From Prado023 sp963700475 (GTDB lineage Bacteria > Actinomycetota > Actinomycetes > S36-B12 > CAIYMF01), in the NCBI GenBank assembly GCA_963700475.1, contig CAVOXR010000005.1, positions 124,001 to 188,000 on the forward strand: DNA of 64,000 bases, in the 5' to 3' direction. The position numbers and the translations under genes are program-made. The notes beneath the pieces are model-generated. The model was not told where the DNA came from. It searched no databases and saw only the letters and a list, made by a program, of their open reading frames with translations. Of this stretch, positions 1 through 8,981 are shown piece by piece (the stretch's first letter is position 1; each line of letters begins with the position of its first letter).

Positions 1-2
1 CG

Positions 3-371
3 GGGATGCCCTCGCCCAGGTTCCCGATCCAGGTCGGCTTCATGGACGGCAGGGGCGTCGTCGCCCGCTGGTTCGACCAGTCGTTCCGCGCCGAGATCGT
101 CGCACCTGCCCAAGTGGCGGATGTCGCCGAAGTCTTGGCTCCGGACCCGTTCTCGGGTGCCGCGAACAGGAGCCGTAGGGCGAGCTCCCCGGACCTGTCC
201 GGCCTGGCAACCTGCACCAGTGCCCAGGACGCCGTCAACACGTGGGTGCTGGACGCGGAGACCGTCTCATTGTTCGGGCTGGACGAGTCCTTCATCGGGG
301 CCTCCGTTCATGTCCACGAGGTGTCCAGCCTGACCGTGTACATCAACGCAAAGCAGGTCGCTGCGCGCTGA
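3..371 (+). CDS. Hypothetical protein, 5' end outside window
   Basis: The frame is open from the first bases of the window to a TGA at 369-371. An ATG at 6 is present, but no ribosome binding site can be seen, so the gene most likely began upstream. The visible 121 residues are soluble-looking, with no membrane segment, Cys cluster or motif I recognise. The C-terminal half reads like a beta-rich domain. No function is proposed. Confidence 0.45.
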   Translation, partial: GMPSPRFPIQVGFMDGRGVVARWFDQSFRAEIVAPAQVADVAEVLAPDPFSGAANRSRRASSPDLSGLATCTSAQDAVNTWVLDAETVSLFGLDESFIGASVHVHEVSSLTVYINAKQVAAR

Positions 372-428
372 GGTCCCGTCGCGGCTCACCCGCGGCTTGA
401 CGGGTGGGCCAGCACCGCGCCCGTGCCG

Positions 429-1052
429 TCACCTGCGATGGGGAGCTCTCACCGCAACCAGGCCCAGCCACAGGGGGATGATCAGGTTGGCGATCCAGTA
501 GGTGAAGGGCACCACCAGCAGCACGGCCACGGTCGCACCAGTGACCCGGCTGGCTCGGGGCAGGTTGGGGCTGGCCGCGGCCGCCACCAGGAGGGCGAGT
601 GCTGGCCCGACCATCGTGAGGCTGAACGTGTTGAGGACGACGAGTGTGGCCTCGCCAAGGCCGGCGCCCGGGTCGGTGACGCCGTTCGTCGCCACAACTG
701 ATCCGGCCGCGAAGCTGGCGTAGTAGGCAAGCATCAGGACGGCCACGGATGCCCCGGAAGCCGCGATCACGCGGCCCGTCGTGCCTCCTGCGGACCGGGA
801 GAGGCGGGTGCTGGCCAGGATCAGCCCGGCGCATGCGAGGGCGGCCGCCCAGGCCACAGCATGCATCTTCATGTTGTTGGACATGAGGTCGTCGGTGATG
901 CCGGCGCCCGTCGTCGAACTCAGAGGATCGCCGAGCAGGAAGATGAGTGCGCTACCGGTCACTCCTGCGGCGGCACTGATGGGGCCTGCAAGGGATCGGC
1001 GGCCGCTGGACTCCTCGATGGGGCGCTGGTGGGGCATGGTCTCGGTGGTCAT
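429..1052 (-). CDS. Integral membrane protein, about six helices
   Basis: This is a 207-residue protein with about six hydrophobic stretches and a basic C-terminus, so it belongs in the cytoplasmic membrane. The frame opens further upstream, but the ATG at 1052 is preceded by a strong AGGAGG at good spacing and is chosen as start. It is divergent from the two-component pair that begins at 1220. The roughly 165 bp between them holds a GC-rich inverted repeat, so it may be a regulatory target of that system. I do not recognise a named family or substrate. Confidence 0.7.
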   Translation of the reverse strand: MTTETMPHQRPIEESSGRRSLAGPISAAAGVTGSALIFLLGDPLSSTTGAGITDDLMSNNMKMHAVAWAAALACAGLILASTRLSRSAGGTTGRVIAASGASVAVLMLAYYASFAAGSVVATNGVTDPGAGLGEATLVVLNTFSLTMVGPALALLVAAAASPNLPRASRVTGATVAVLLVVPFTYWIANLIIPLWLGLVAVRAPHRR

Positions 1053-1091
1053 GGTTCCTCCTGTGTCGGTCCCGGAAGCCCGGGGTGGCGG

Positions 1092-1111
1092 GAGGGCCCG
1101 TGCGGGCCCTC
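1092..1111. promoter_or_regulatory. Inverted repeat between divergent genes
   Basis: GAGGGCCCG, two bases, then CGGGCCCTC forms a perfect 9-bp dyad midway between the divergent membrane protein and histidine kinase. It could be an operator for the response regulator or another repressor. High GC alone can produce such dyads, so confidence is modest. Confidence 0.3.
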
Positions 1112-1219
1112 GGGACGACCCTGCTGCGCGCAACGGGGAAGGGTCCTCCACCTTCCGGCCAAACCGACTCATCCTCATGGCAGAGGCCGAGCAGGCTCAC
1201 CCGTGCGTACCATCCGGGG

Positions 1220-2308
1220 ATGCGCGGTGAGATCCGATCGGTCGACGTGGGGGCCTTTGCGGCTGCACTGGTCGCGAGCCAGGTGGAGATATCGATGGCG
1301 GCAGACCAGGTCACCGGTTCGTTGGGGGCAGTGCGGCTCTTCGCCGCCGTCGTCTGCGCTGCGCTCGTGCTGGTCCGGGCGTGGCCGCTCGGAGCCGTTC
1401 TCGTCGCCACGGTCGGGATGACCGGCCTTGCACTTGTTGCCACGGCGCCGATCGCCATCCCGTTCCTGGTCCTGCTCTTCCTGTTGGGGAACCTCGGGTG
1501 GCGAGCGACCAGGCGCGACGGACTCCTGGGCGTCGCGGCGGCGGCCGCTGGCCTGGTGATCGCCGAGATTGGCGCTGGTGACTTCACTTCCGGAGATCTA
1601 CTGGTGAACCTCGTGGTCGGAGGGGCGGCGTGGCTCGCGCCCCATCTCGTGCGCGTTGCCACCGACCGGAAGGTCGCAGTCGAGGTGGCAGCCGAGCGAA
1701 TGGCGGGAGCCGCGGTGGAGCAGGAGCGGGTCCGCATCGCCAGGGACCTGCACGACACGGTGGCGCACGCGGTGAGCGTGATGACCCTGCAGGCAGGCGC
1801 CGCACGCCAGAACCTGGACGACCGCGACTCGATTGAGTCGGCTCTGCTCGCGATCGAGCGCAGCGGCCGGGCCGCGATGGAGGACCTGCACGGCTTCCTC
1901 GGACTGCTCAAGGCGGACCGGGAGCCGGAGTCCCCTGGGCTGGGTGACTTGGACCACCTGCTCGACGGTCTTCGCGCCACCGGGTGCGAGGTTCGCGCGG
2001 CAATCCCGAAGTCCACGGAACTGCCCCTGACCGCGCAGACCACCGCGTTCCGCGTCGTCCAGGAGTCGGTCACCAATGCGATGAAGCACCAGAGCCTGCG
2101 GCAGGTGGACGTCAGGGTGGACGACGACCCTCTGACGGTTCAGGTGAGGTCCTTGGGGGAGTTCCGCGCCGGCCCCGGGACCGGGAGCGGGCTTGAGGGC
2201 CTGCGTGCTCGGGTCGAGGCGTTCGGCGGCACCCTCGTTGCTGCCGGCGAGGCATCGGACACCTGGGTGGTCCGTGCGGCCCTGCCCGTCGGAGGGCTGG
2301 TCCGGTGA
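1220..2308 (+). CDS. Sensor histidine kinase, NarL/DesK class
   Basis: A 362-residue kinase. The N-terminal ~140 residues hold several hydrophobic segments (membrane sensor). The HisKA_3 dimerisation helix follows, with phospho-acceptor His near residue 178 in the motif RDLHDTVAH. A HATPase domain fills the last 100 residues, with N-box ESVTNAMKH and a G-rich stretch near the end. It would autophosphorylate and pass phosphate to the response regulator whose GTG start overlaps this gene's stop (GTGA). The ATG at 1220 is chosen because the longer frame adds low-complexity sequence only. The signal is not evident. Confidence 0.9.
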   Translation: MRGEIRSVDVGAFAAALVASQVEISMAADQVTGSLGAVRLFAAVVCAALVLVRAWPLGAVLVATVGMTGLALVATAPIAIPFLVLLFLLGNLGWRATRRDGLLGVAAAAAGLVIAEIGAGDFTSGDLLVNLVVGGAAWLAPHLVRVATDRKVAVEVAAERMAGAAVEQERVRIARDLHDTVAHAVSVMTLQAGAARQNLDDRDSIESALLAIERSGRAAMEDLHGFLGLLKADREPESPGLGDLDHLLDGLRATGCEVRAAIPKSTELPLTAQTTAFRVVQESVTNAMKHQSLRQVDVRVDDDPLTVQVRSLGEFRAGPGTGSGLEGLRARVEAFGGTLVAAGEASDTWVVRAALPVGGLVR

Positions 2309-2949
2309 TCCATCGGGTCCTCGTGGCCGATGACGAGACGCTGGTGCGCAGTGGCATCTCGATGATCCTTCGGGCAGCAGGTGACTTCGAGGTGGTCGGG
2401 GAGGCTGTCGATGGTCGTGACGCGCTGGCCAGGGCCAAGGAGCTCGCCCCCGACCTGTGCCTGCTCGACGTGCGGATGCCGCAGCTGACCGGCGTCGAGG
2501 TCGCCCGGGCCGTTCGGGCGTTCCCCTCACCGCCTGTGGTCGTCATGCTCTCGACCTTCCCCGACGACGAGTACCTCGTGGCCGCGTCGCGGGCGGGCGC
2601 GGGAGGCTACCTGCTCAAGAGCATGCCCCCCGAGCAGATCGTCGCGTCGCTGAGGGCAGCGATGAACGGTCAGGTGATCCTGGCGCCGTCGATGATCGAG
2701 AAGCTGGTGCGGGAATCCGAGAGCCGACTGGCGCCCCCGGACCCACGGTTGGCGGGGCTGACATCCAAGGAGCGGGAGGTCCTGGCGCTTATCGCGCGAG
2801 GGCGCTCCAACGACGAGATCGGCCGGGACCTCTTCATCAGCGAGGGCACCGTGAAGACCCACGTTGCCGCGATCCTGCGCAAGTTGGGCGTTCGGGACCG
2901 GGTGCAGGCGGCGGTCATGGCGGTCGAGGCCCGGGCACTCGGTCATTGA
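2305..2949 (+). CDS. LuxR/NarL-family response regulator
   Basis: A 214-residue response regulator. The receiver domain has the acidic pair at residues 9-10 and phospho-acceptor Asp55 in LLDVRMP. It is followed by a GerE/LuxR helix-turn-helix at about 150-214 (ERGEVL-like start, then EGTVKTHVAAILRKL). It overlaps the kinase gene by four bases, so the two are co-translated and form one two-component system. Targets probably include the divergent membrane protein gene at 429-1052, but no shared operator could be fixed by eye. Confidence 0.92.
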   Translation: MIHRVLVADDETLVRSGISMILRAAGDFEVVGEAVDGRDALARAKELAPDLCLLDVRMPQLTGVEVARAVRAFPSPPVVVMLSTFPDDEYLVAASRAGAGGYLLKSMPPEQIVASLRAAMNGQVILAPSMIEKLVRESESRLAPPDPRLAGLTSKEREVLALIARGRSNDEIGRDLFISEGTVKTHVAAILRKLGVRDRVQAAVMAVEARALGH

Positions 2950-3006
2950 GCTGCGCCCCGAATGGCCTTGCGGAAACGGCGGGGTCCGGGCTTGCACCCC
3001 AGGACG

Positions 3007-3736
3007 TCACCTGGCAGGACCGGCGCTCACTGGATCCTGGTGACCTCCGGAGCCTGACCGCCCGGACCACGTCAGGCGGAACCGCCCACCGGGGCGCACG
3101 TTCGCCACGCCGGCGGGGCGGAAGCATGCCACGGCTTCGCGGCCCGGGTCGCGGACGGCCGGGTACACGACCCCGATCGACCCCGCGGCAAGGAGCTCGG
3201 CGGCCACAGCCTGGCTGTTTGCGTAGGAGTCCGGCGCCAGGCACGCGCGCGCCCGCCGGTCACGCGGCCGGCGCAGGTCGTGCATGGGGTGCGTGGATGT
3301 CCGACAGGTAGTCCTGGTAGTCGGCCACGAGCTCCCACCGGTTGATCTCGGCCAGCTCGACGCTCCGGTGGTAGGCCACCTCGGCCAGCGAGGTCTCCAC
3401 GTGCTGGCCTGCGTACCAGGCGCCGCGGTCGGGGCCGTTGAACCGGGAGCCGAGCGGGTGCGGGTGGCAGAAGGAGGCGTTGATGATCCGCCAGTGCGGG
3501 ACGGCGAACACCAGCTCGTCCTGGTGGATCCCGCCGGGCAGGGCATTCGCCTGGGCCTGGAGCCGGGCGTTGGTGGCAGCCGTCAGGGCCACTAGGTCGG
3601 CGATGTCGGACTCCTCGTCGGCGAGGTTCGCGAGGATGGGCTCATCGGTGTCGGCGTAGGCCGCGGGGATCAGCCGGTGGGTGTCGTCCCAGCGCACCTC
3701 GCTGACCGGTGGCCACGGCCGAGCGGTCGGGCTCAC
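3007..3736 (-). CDS. RES-domain toxin, frameshifted as read
   Basis: The protein shows the RES fold seen in NAD-degrading toxins of the MbcT/ParT/RES class. Landmarks are SRFNGPDRGAWYAG (RES Arg and Tyr region), then TSLAEVAYH, and a C-terminal SQAVAAELLAAGSIGVVYP block. The last block is in another frame: a shift near 3270-3295, at a CCCC run, divides the gene, and removing one base joins the halves into about 243 residues. The GTG start at 3736 overlaps the stop of the antitoxin gene (GTGA), the usual antitoxin-toxin arrangement. Either the toxin is inactive or the base is a sequencing error. Confidence 0.75.
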
Positions 3737-4180
3737 GAGCCGCCGCGCCGTGCGTCGAGCAGTGCGCGGACGCGCTCCATCGCGGGGATGCCACCGCGCA
3801 GCATCACGTCCAGCGGGGTGGCCCCGGCGAACAGGGCGTTCGTGTTGGGCAGGTGCACCCACTCATCGGCCAGGTCATCGCCGTAGAGCACATGCAGGGC
3901 GGTGTAGATCCCCAGAAGGTAGGAGGCGCGGGTCAGGCGATCGACACCCAGGGTCTTCGGTGGGGTCCGGGCCCACGCGTGCCAGCTGCTGGGGGAGACG
4001 TCGCCCAGCAGGGAGCAGGTCTGAGGGACGGTCAGGCCCCAGGCCGCAGCTCAGCCGTCCCATCCCGCGCACGGCGGCCGGAGTGAGCCGCGCCTGCTCG
4101 GCCGGATCTCGCAGGTCGACCCACGCCTGGGTCTCGAACCTGCTGGACGGGTAGCGGACTGGTGCTGCCACCGCAGTCAT
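3733..4180 (-). CDS. Xre/MbcA/ParS-type antitoxin, frameshifted as read
   Basis: Start ATG at 4180 has a good GAGGAGGG site. The first ~45 residues read in one frame. After a shift near 4050 the other frame gives the diagnostic antitoxin C-domain: a SWHAWART stretch, LLGIYTALHVLYG, then WVHLPNTNALFAG and PLDVMLRGGIPAMERV. This domain binds and blocks RES toxins, and the family usually represses its own promoter. Removing one base restores about 148 residues. The gene stops inside the GTGA overlap with the RES gene. Family assignment is firm; whether it is intact depends on the shift. Confidence 0.78.
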
Positions 4181-4221
4181 GGCGATCCCTCCTCGATCGA
4201 ATGTACTCCGATTCTGGAGCA

Positions 4222-4227
4222 ATTGTA
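4222..4227 (-). promoter_or_regulatory. Possible -10 element of the toxin-antitoxin operon
   Basis: TACAAT on the minus strand lies about 42 bases before the antitoxin ATG, inside an AT-richer patch that is rare in this sequence. It resembles a sigma-A -10 hexamer. No convincing -35 is visible 17 bases upstream. Antitoxins of this family normally bind near their own promoter. Confidence 0.35.
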
Positions 4228-4369
4228 GCGCAGGACTGGACGTCTCGGCGATGGTGGATGCGGGTTCACCTTGCCGCACCCGTCGGGGCAGCCCTGACGG
4301 GATCCCGGCGATCCTTCTGGCGCGCCTGGCCATCGGACCGGCGAGGGTGAAGATCCCGATCAGCCGCAG

Positions 4370-4794
4370 CTAGCGAACAGTCACCGTCACCTGGGTGGTC
4401 GATCCGTCGTCGGCCTCGATCGTGACGACGGCGACACCGGGGGCACGCGCGACGGCCGCCGGGTTGAAGACGGCGCTGCCGTCGTCGCTGCCCTGGGTCA
4501 GTTCGAGGACGTCGGGCTTGTCGGTGCTGATGGTCGTGTTGGCCGGGTCCGGCTGGTTGAACACGATCGTCTCGCCGACGGTCGCCTCCGCCGTGGTCTG
4601 ATCGGGGGCCACGATCACCGGGGCAGGCAGTTGGTTCGATCCGGAGGGATGCTCGGTGAGGCGACGCTCGGTGTCGGGGACTCCGGCTCACCGTCCGACG
4701 AGCCCGTCGCGCACCCACCGGCTGCGAACACGGCGAGTGCGGCTGCGATCGCGACGCGCCGACTCGGGAGCGTGTCGACGCGTGATCGGTGCAT
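4370..4794 (-). CDS. Small lipoprotein, frameshifted as read
   Basis: ATG at 4794 follows a strong GGAGGAGGT site. The first residues form a lipoprotein signal: basic start, hydrophobic AIAAALAVFA, then lipobox AGGC. A Ser/Pro-rich linker follows. Near 4640-4660 the frame is lost and the remainder, about 80 residues ending STTQVTVTVR, continues in the next frame as a beta-rich domain. Correcting one base gives about 141 residues anchored outside the membrane. The C-domain looks like a small Ig-like or cupredoxin-like sandwich, but no metal ligands stand out. Function unknown. Confidence 0.55.
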
Positions 4795-4840
4795 GGCTGC
4801 TACCTCCTCCGGGTCGCTCGGCTGCTGTGGCCGTGGATCG

Positions 4841-4984
4841 CTACGAGCGCTCGCGACGCCGGGTGTGGCCCATGCGGTGCTTCACGACCCGACCCGGCCT
4901 GCGCACATGTCGCCGCGCATGGACACCGCGCCCCTCATCGAACGAGCGCACTGTCAGCCGACCCCGGGACCGGACGCTGCTCAT
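4841..4984 (-). CDS. Small arginine-rich protein, 47 residues (putative)
   Basis: This lies within the 313-bp space between two lipoprotein genes. The ATG at 4984 has an excellent AGAGGAGGT ribosome site, and the 47-codon frame ends at TAG 4841-4843. Fifteen of 47 residues are Arg and four are His, giving a strongly basic nucleic-acid-binding-like peptide. The frame is too short for coding statistics, so the strong binding site is the main support. The rest of the gap shows nothing else. Confidence 0.45.
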   Translation of the reverse strand: MSSVRSRGRLTVRSFDEGRGVHARRHVRRPGRVVKHRMGHTRRRERS

Positions 4985-5107
4985 CGTCGGCACCTCCTCT
5001 GATCCGTCCACCTCCAGCAGATCGCAGATCAGCCGCCGGCGCCAGAGTCGACCGACCCTGCCATCTGCCGCGCGGAACAGGTGGACGTCGTGGCGGCCGG
5101 CCGAGGG

Positions 5108-5914
5108 TCACTCGGCCGCGTATCCCGCCTGCAGCGCGCCCTCGTCGTCGCGCAGCTCGAGCTGGTCGCCGCGGATCGTGTACGTGGTGACCCGGCCGAG
5201 CGCCTCGAGGTAGTTGGCCTCCTGCTTGCTGACGTCCGGCTCGCACGCCATGCGCGTGGTGGCCAGCGGCCCGATGGTCATGCCCTTGCCCGACACCTCG
5301 TAGGTCCCGTTGTAGGTGTTGCACCCGGCGTTGCCTGAGATGGTCCCGTCGTCGCCGAAGACAGCCGTGACCGTGGTCCCCGCCACCAGCGAGGAGACCG
5401 CATTCGTGCCGGTGTTGATCCCGTTGGCCGACCAGTTCGTCCCGGTGAGCGTGATCGGGACTGCCACGGTGTACGAGAGGACGACCTGACCGGCGCTGTC
5501 GCTCAACGTCAGGGTCCCGTCGCCGATCGAGTACGTGGCTGCCTCGTCCAGGCGCGCCAGGTAATCGGCCTCCACGGCCATGGCCTCTCCGACGCACGCC
5601 ATCGCGGTGGACGCCAGGGGTCCGATCTCGATGGTGTTCCCGTCGGTCGTGTACCCGCCGCTGAAGCGGTTGCAGCCGCTGGAGCCAGAGATCTTGTCCG
5701 TGGTGAACTCGGCGGTCGCCTTCACGCCGTCGGGGACAGCGGTCAGGGCGGACTTCCCGGCCGGCGTGTACTGCGCCAGGTCCCAGCTCGTGTCCGCCAA
5801 CGACTGGGCTGGGGTCGACGCCGCCCCGCCCGATCCGGAGTCGTTCGAACTTGCACACGCTGCCAGCGGCAGGGCGAGCAGCATCACCATCGTGGCCACG
5901 GTACGAACGCGCAT
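5108..5914 (-). CDS. Lipoprotein with two META (HslJ-like) domains
   Basis: A 268-residue precursor. Residues 1-20 are a lipoprotein signal with lipobox LAAC, so the protein is lipid-anchored outside the membrane. Two META domains follow, at about 38-148 and 152-265. Each has the conserved opening W (TSWDL, TNWSA), a SGxxGCN motif and a block ending in MAC, with the Cys pair probably forming a disulphide. Tandem META domains are common in actinobacterial lipoproteins and HslJ in E. coli relates to novobiocin tolerance, but no reaction is known. Stand-alone gene. Confidence 0.88.
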   Translation of the reverse strand: MRVRTVATMVMLLALPLAACASSNDSGSGGAASTPAQSLADTSWDLAQYTPAGKSALTAVPDGVKATAEFTTDKISGSSGCNRFSGGYTTDGNTIEIGPLASTAMACVGEAMAVEADYLARLDEAATYSIGDGTLTLSDSAGQVVLSYTVAVPITLTGTNWSANGINTGTNAVSSLVAGTTVTAVFGDDGTISGNAGCNTYNGTYEVSGKGMTIGPLATTRMACEPDVSKQEANYLEALGRVTTYTIRGDQLELRDDEGALQAGYAAE

Positions 5915-6048
5915 GATCAGGACCCTTCGCCGTTCCGATCGCCAGCCCTCAGCGGGTCAGCGGACGTGACGTTAGCACCGGCCGACGGGGGCATCCCGCA
6001 GTTGGTGGTGCTGGATGCTCGGTCCGTGAGGATCGTGTTGCCCGGTCG

Positions 6049-6723
6049 CTAGTCGAGGTCCGCCAGGGCGGGGATCGGGGTGAGTGAGCTGCCGGGCCGC
6101 CACCCTCGTTCCAGCTTCTGCTCCGCCACGCCGCCCACGGCCCAGACGTGGCACGTGTCGGCGATCAGGGGAAGCATCGCGCGAGCCTCGCGGTACTCCG
6201 GATCATCGCGTCCCCCCACCCGGAGCCGGGCGGAGAACGCGGCCTGAAGAAGCGTGGGGGCCAGAGCCCTGGCCAGTTCCCGCAGGTGGGTGCAGCCGGC
6301 TGGTCCGCCGAGTCGCTCGCGGACGGCCGCGTTCCAGCCCCGACCGAGGGTCACGCCGACGAGCGCTTGATGTGCTTCGGCGATGTCGACGCACTCGGCG
6401 TGCGGGTAGGTCCAGAAGTCCACCCGGACGGCCCGGACGACGAAGTCGGCCAGGGACACGGTGACCGCCAGTCCGAGGTCGTGGACCACGGGCAGGTCGA
6501 GCGGATCGCTGGCCCACGGCCGCTCGTCGCGCATACGGCCGGCCACCTCGATCAGGCCGTCCGCTGCATCCGAGACCTCGACCACGACCGTCCGGCGGTG
6601 ATGGGGCGTGGGCGTCGGTCCCGCGGGGGTCAGGGCCTCGGGTGTCCCGGACGAGGGCCGCCATGGCGGCGGTGGGGATGAGGACAGTGGGGATGAGGGC
6701 AGCTGTGGATCCCCGGACGTCAT
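6049..6723 (-). CDS. DUF2889 family protein
   Basis: The open frame reaches 7017 but the ATG at 6723, preceded by GGAGG, is the natural start and gives 224 residues. After a Pro/Ser-rich N-terminus, the body shows the DUF2889 pattern: a strand-rich block with D...DLGLAVTV, a PHAECVDI region, and the late GPAGCTHLRELARAL motif. Members of this family are uncharacterised soluble proteins. The gene lies downstream of the ABC exporter genes on the same strand but about 350 bp away, separated by a compound palindrome, so it is probably its own unit. Confidence 0.78.
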   Translation of the reverse strand: MTSGDPQLPSSPLSSSPPPPWRPSSGTPEALTPAGPTPTPHHRRTVVVEVSDAADGLIEVAGRMRDERPWASDPLDLPVVHDLGLAVTVSLADFVVRAVRVDFWTYPHAECVDIAEAHQALVGVTLGRGWNAAVRERLGGPAGCTHLRELARALAPTLLQAAFSARLRVGGRDDPEYREARAMLPLIADTCHVWAVGGVAEQKLERGWRPGSSLTPIPALADLD

Positions 6724-6842
6724 GCGAACCTCCTCGCCTGGCCGCGACCGCAGCGCATTGGTGCGCCTACGCGGCCGTTCCACGGTACTCGGCCACGAAC
6801 GGCCAATGACCGCCCCAGGCGACGATCCCCCGTCCGGGATTC

Positions 6843-6900
6843 GCTTCCGTTCTGTCGATCTGCTTCCCGAAAACTGGAAGCAGATCGTCGGATCGGAAGC
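6843..6900. repeat. Compound palindrome, four GCTTCC/GGAAGC half-sites, copy 1
   Basis: Four half-sites occur: GCTTCC at 6843 and 6862, and GGAAGC at 6876 and 6895. Both same-direction pairs are spaced 19 bp and the inner pair forms an 11-bp perfect arm (GATCTGCTTCC with GGAAGCAGATC) around an 8-base loop. A second copy with the same spacing lies at 10989-11047, so the two bracket the kinase/regulator/ABC module. Confidence 0.7.
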
Positions 6901-7071
6901 GCCTCCGGTTCGGCGGGTGCGCGGGTGCGCGGGCGCGCGAGTGCGAGATGGAGCGGGTGCGCGTCTGGCCGGACGTGGGGGCGCCACCGGCCGCGTCGGC
7001 GGAGCCAGCGCGGGCATGGGCCGGCCCCCCGGGTCTGGGCCGGGGGGCCGGGTTCAGGGGGAGCGACGGGG

Positions 7072-7921
7072 TCAGGCGTCGCGCCGCTTCAGGGCGATGG
7101 CGGCGCCGACGATGGCCAGCACCACCCAGCCGGCGAAGACCGCCATGCCGGCACCGGGGCTCAGGAGGGTGTCGCCCGGGTTCAGTGAGGTGAAGGCCTG
7201 CCCGGCGTTGGAGGGCAGGTACTTCAGGACGCCGTCCCAGCTGTCGGGCAGCAGTGCGGACGCCAGGGTCGGCACGAAGAGGACTGCGCCGATGACCGTC
7301 CCGATGGCACCTGCCGTGCTGCGCATCATGACTCCCACGGCGACCCCGATAACGCCGAGCCCGACCAGGTAGACCGCGGTCCCGATCACGGCCCTGGCCA
7401 CGCCGTCGTCCGACCAGGAGACGGTCGCGGCGCCACCGGCATCGAGGATCGCCATCCCCGCGAAGAACGAGACCAGCACACCGACGAGGGCGACCGGCGC
7501 GAGCACGCCCACGAACGTCGCGAGCTTGCCCCACAGGACCGGCAGTCGCTTGGGGACGGCGGCGAGCGTGGTGCGGATCATGCCCGTCGAGTACTCCCGC
7601 GCTCCGACGATCGCGCCGAGCACGGCCACGATCAGGACCGCGAAGTTGGCGCCCGCGAGGACGGTCGAGACCGGATCGGTGCCCGGCGAACCCGGGCGGG
7701 CCCCCTCGTCCGCCGGTCACCTCGACCTGGCCGCTCGCGGTGAGCGCGGCGATGAGCCCGAAGGCGACGAGGGCGAACAGGATCCCGCCGATGGTCAACC
7801 ACGTGGAGCGCAGGGTGCGCATCTTGATCCACTCGCTCCTGATGACGCGGGGGGTGGTGGTGCGGGCCGCTGTGATCGCGTGCGTGCGGACCGGGGGAGT
7901 GGTGAGAGTTGCGGCGCTCAT
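7072..7921 (-). CDS. ABC-2 type permease subunit, frameshifted as read
   Basis: ATG at 7921 overlaps the stop of the ATPase gene (TGATG), so the two are translationally coupled. The N-terminal part carries SEWIKMRTLRSTW and a first helix. Near 7690-7705 one extra G in a GGG run shifts the frame, after which five more hydrophobic segments follow in the other frame. Corrected length is about 282 residues with six helices, typical of an ABC-2 export permease. It is the membrane half of the exporter energised by the 7921-8850 ATPase; the substrate may be an antimicrobial or lipid given the adjoining two-component system. Confidence 0.82.
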
Positions 7922-8850
7922 CAGGCTGCCGTCCTTTCGGTCGTCTCGGTCGAGCCGTGGTACTCCACGGCGTCGCGGGTCAGTTCCATGAAGGCCTCCT
8001 CGAGGGAGGGGGCGACGTCGACGAGCTCGTGGAGGACGAGCCCGTCGCGGGCGGCGAGCTCGCCGACCCGTGCGGCCGGCATCCCGGAGACCTCCAGGTG
8101 GCCGGGGGAGTCGGAGGTGACGGTGACGCCGGGGCCGGCGAGCAGGTGCGTCAACCGGACGGCGTCGGGGGAGGAGACGCGGACTGCGTTCTGCGAGGAG
8201 GCTGCGATGAAGTCGGACATCGACACGTCCGCCAGCACCTTGCCCCGCCCGACGATCACGAGGTGCTCGGCGGTCATCTCCATCTCGCTCATGAGGTGCG
8301 AGGAGACGAAGACCGTGCGGCCCTCGGCCGCGAGGTCCTTGAGCAGGGTGCGGATCCACTGGATGCCGTCGGGATCGAGGCCGTTGACCGGCTCGTCGAG
8401 CATCACCGTCTGCGGGTCCCCGAGCAGCGCGGTCGCGATGCCCAGGCGCTGGCCCATGCCGAGCGAGAACCCGCCCGCGCCCTTGCTCCCCACGTCAGCC
8501 AGGCCGACGAGGTCGAGCAGGTGGTCGACGCGCTTGGCGCCCACTCCGATGGTGGCCCCGAGGGCGAGCAGGTGGTTGCGGGCCGTCCGGCCCTTGTCGA
8601 TCGCCCGCGCCTCGAGCAGTGCGCCCATCTCGGCCAGGGGCGACGCCGACTCGACGTAGGGGCGGCCGTTGACCGTCGCGGTGCCCGCCGTCGGCCGGTC
8701 GAGGCCGAGGATCATCCGCATCGTGGTGGACTTCCCGGCGCCGTTGGGCCCGAGGAACCCCGTGACGATCCCGGGCTCGACGGTGAAGCTCATGTCGTCG
8801 ACGGCGAGGACGTCGCCGTAGCGCTTGGTCAGGTTGGAAACCTCGATCAC
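7921..8850 (-). CDS. ABC exporter ATP-binding protein
   Basis: A 309-residue ATPase starting at GTG 8850 behind AAGGAGA. Walker A is GPNGAGKST, the signature is FSLGMGQRLG (a Met-Gly variant of LSGGQ), and Walker B is VMLDEPVNGLDP. It resembles the BcrA/DrrA-type ATPases that pair with one ABC-2 permease, here encoded by the next overlapping gene. A TACTGC-N4-GCAGTA dyad sits about 100 bp upstream and recurs before the kinase gene. That suggests control by the neighbouring response regulator. Confidence 0.93.
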   Translation of the reverse strand: MIEVSNLTKRYGDVLAVDDMSFTVEPGIVTGFLGPNGAGKSTTMRMILGLDRPTAGTATVNGRPYVESASPLAEMGALLEARAIDKGRTARNHLLALGATIGVGAKRVDHLLDLVGLADVGSKGAGGFSLGMGQRLGIATALLGDPQTVMLDEPVNGLDPDGIQWIRTLLKDLAAEGRTVFVSSHLMSEMEMTAEHLVIVGRGKVLADVSMSDFIAASSQNAVRVSSPDAVRLTHLLAGPGVTVTSDSPGHLEVSGMPAARVGELAARDGLVLHELVDVAPSLEEAFMELTRDAVEYHGSTETTERTAA

Positions 8851-8953
8851 GATCTCTCCTTGGTCCAGGCCCGCCGGCTCCTCCGGTGGGCATGGACCAA
8901 GGTTCGCAATCGGGGCGTGCAGTCCGCGTCTGCCAGATGCAGGCTCCTTCGGG

Positions 8954-8969
8954 TACTGCGCCTGCAGTA
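8954..8969. promoter_or_regulatory. Dyad operator TACTGC-N4-GCAGTA, copy 1
   Basis: A perfect 6-bp dyad with a 4-base spacer lies between the regulator stop and the ABC ATPase start. The same dyad, with a different spacer, occurs at 10948-10963 before the kinase gene. Two-fold symmetric sites of this kind are what dimeric LuxR-type regulators bind, so this is the best candidate for the response regulator's operator. Confidence 0.6.
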
Positions 8970-8981
8970 GTGCGGAGCGAC

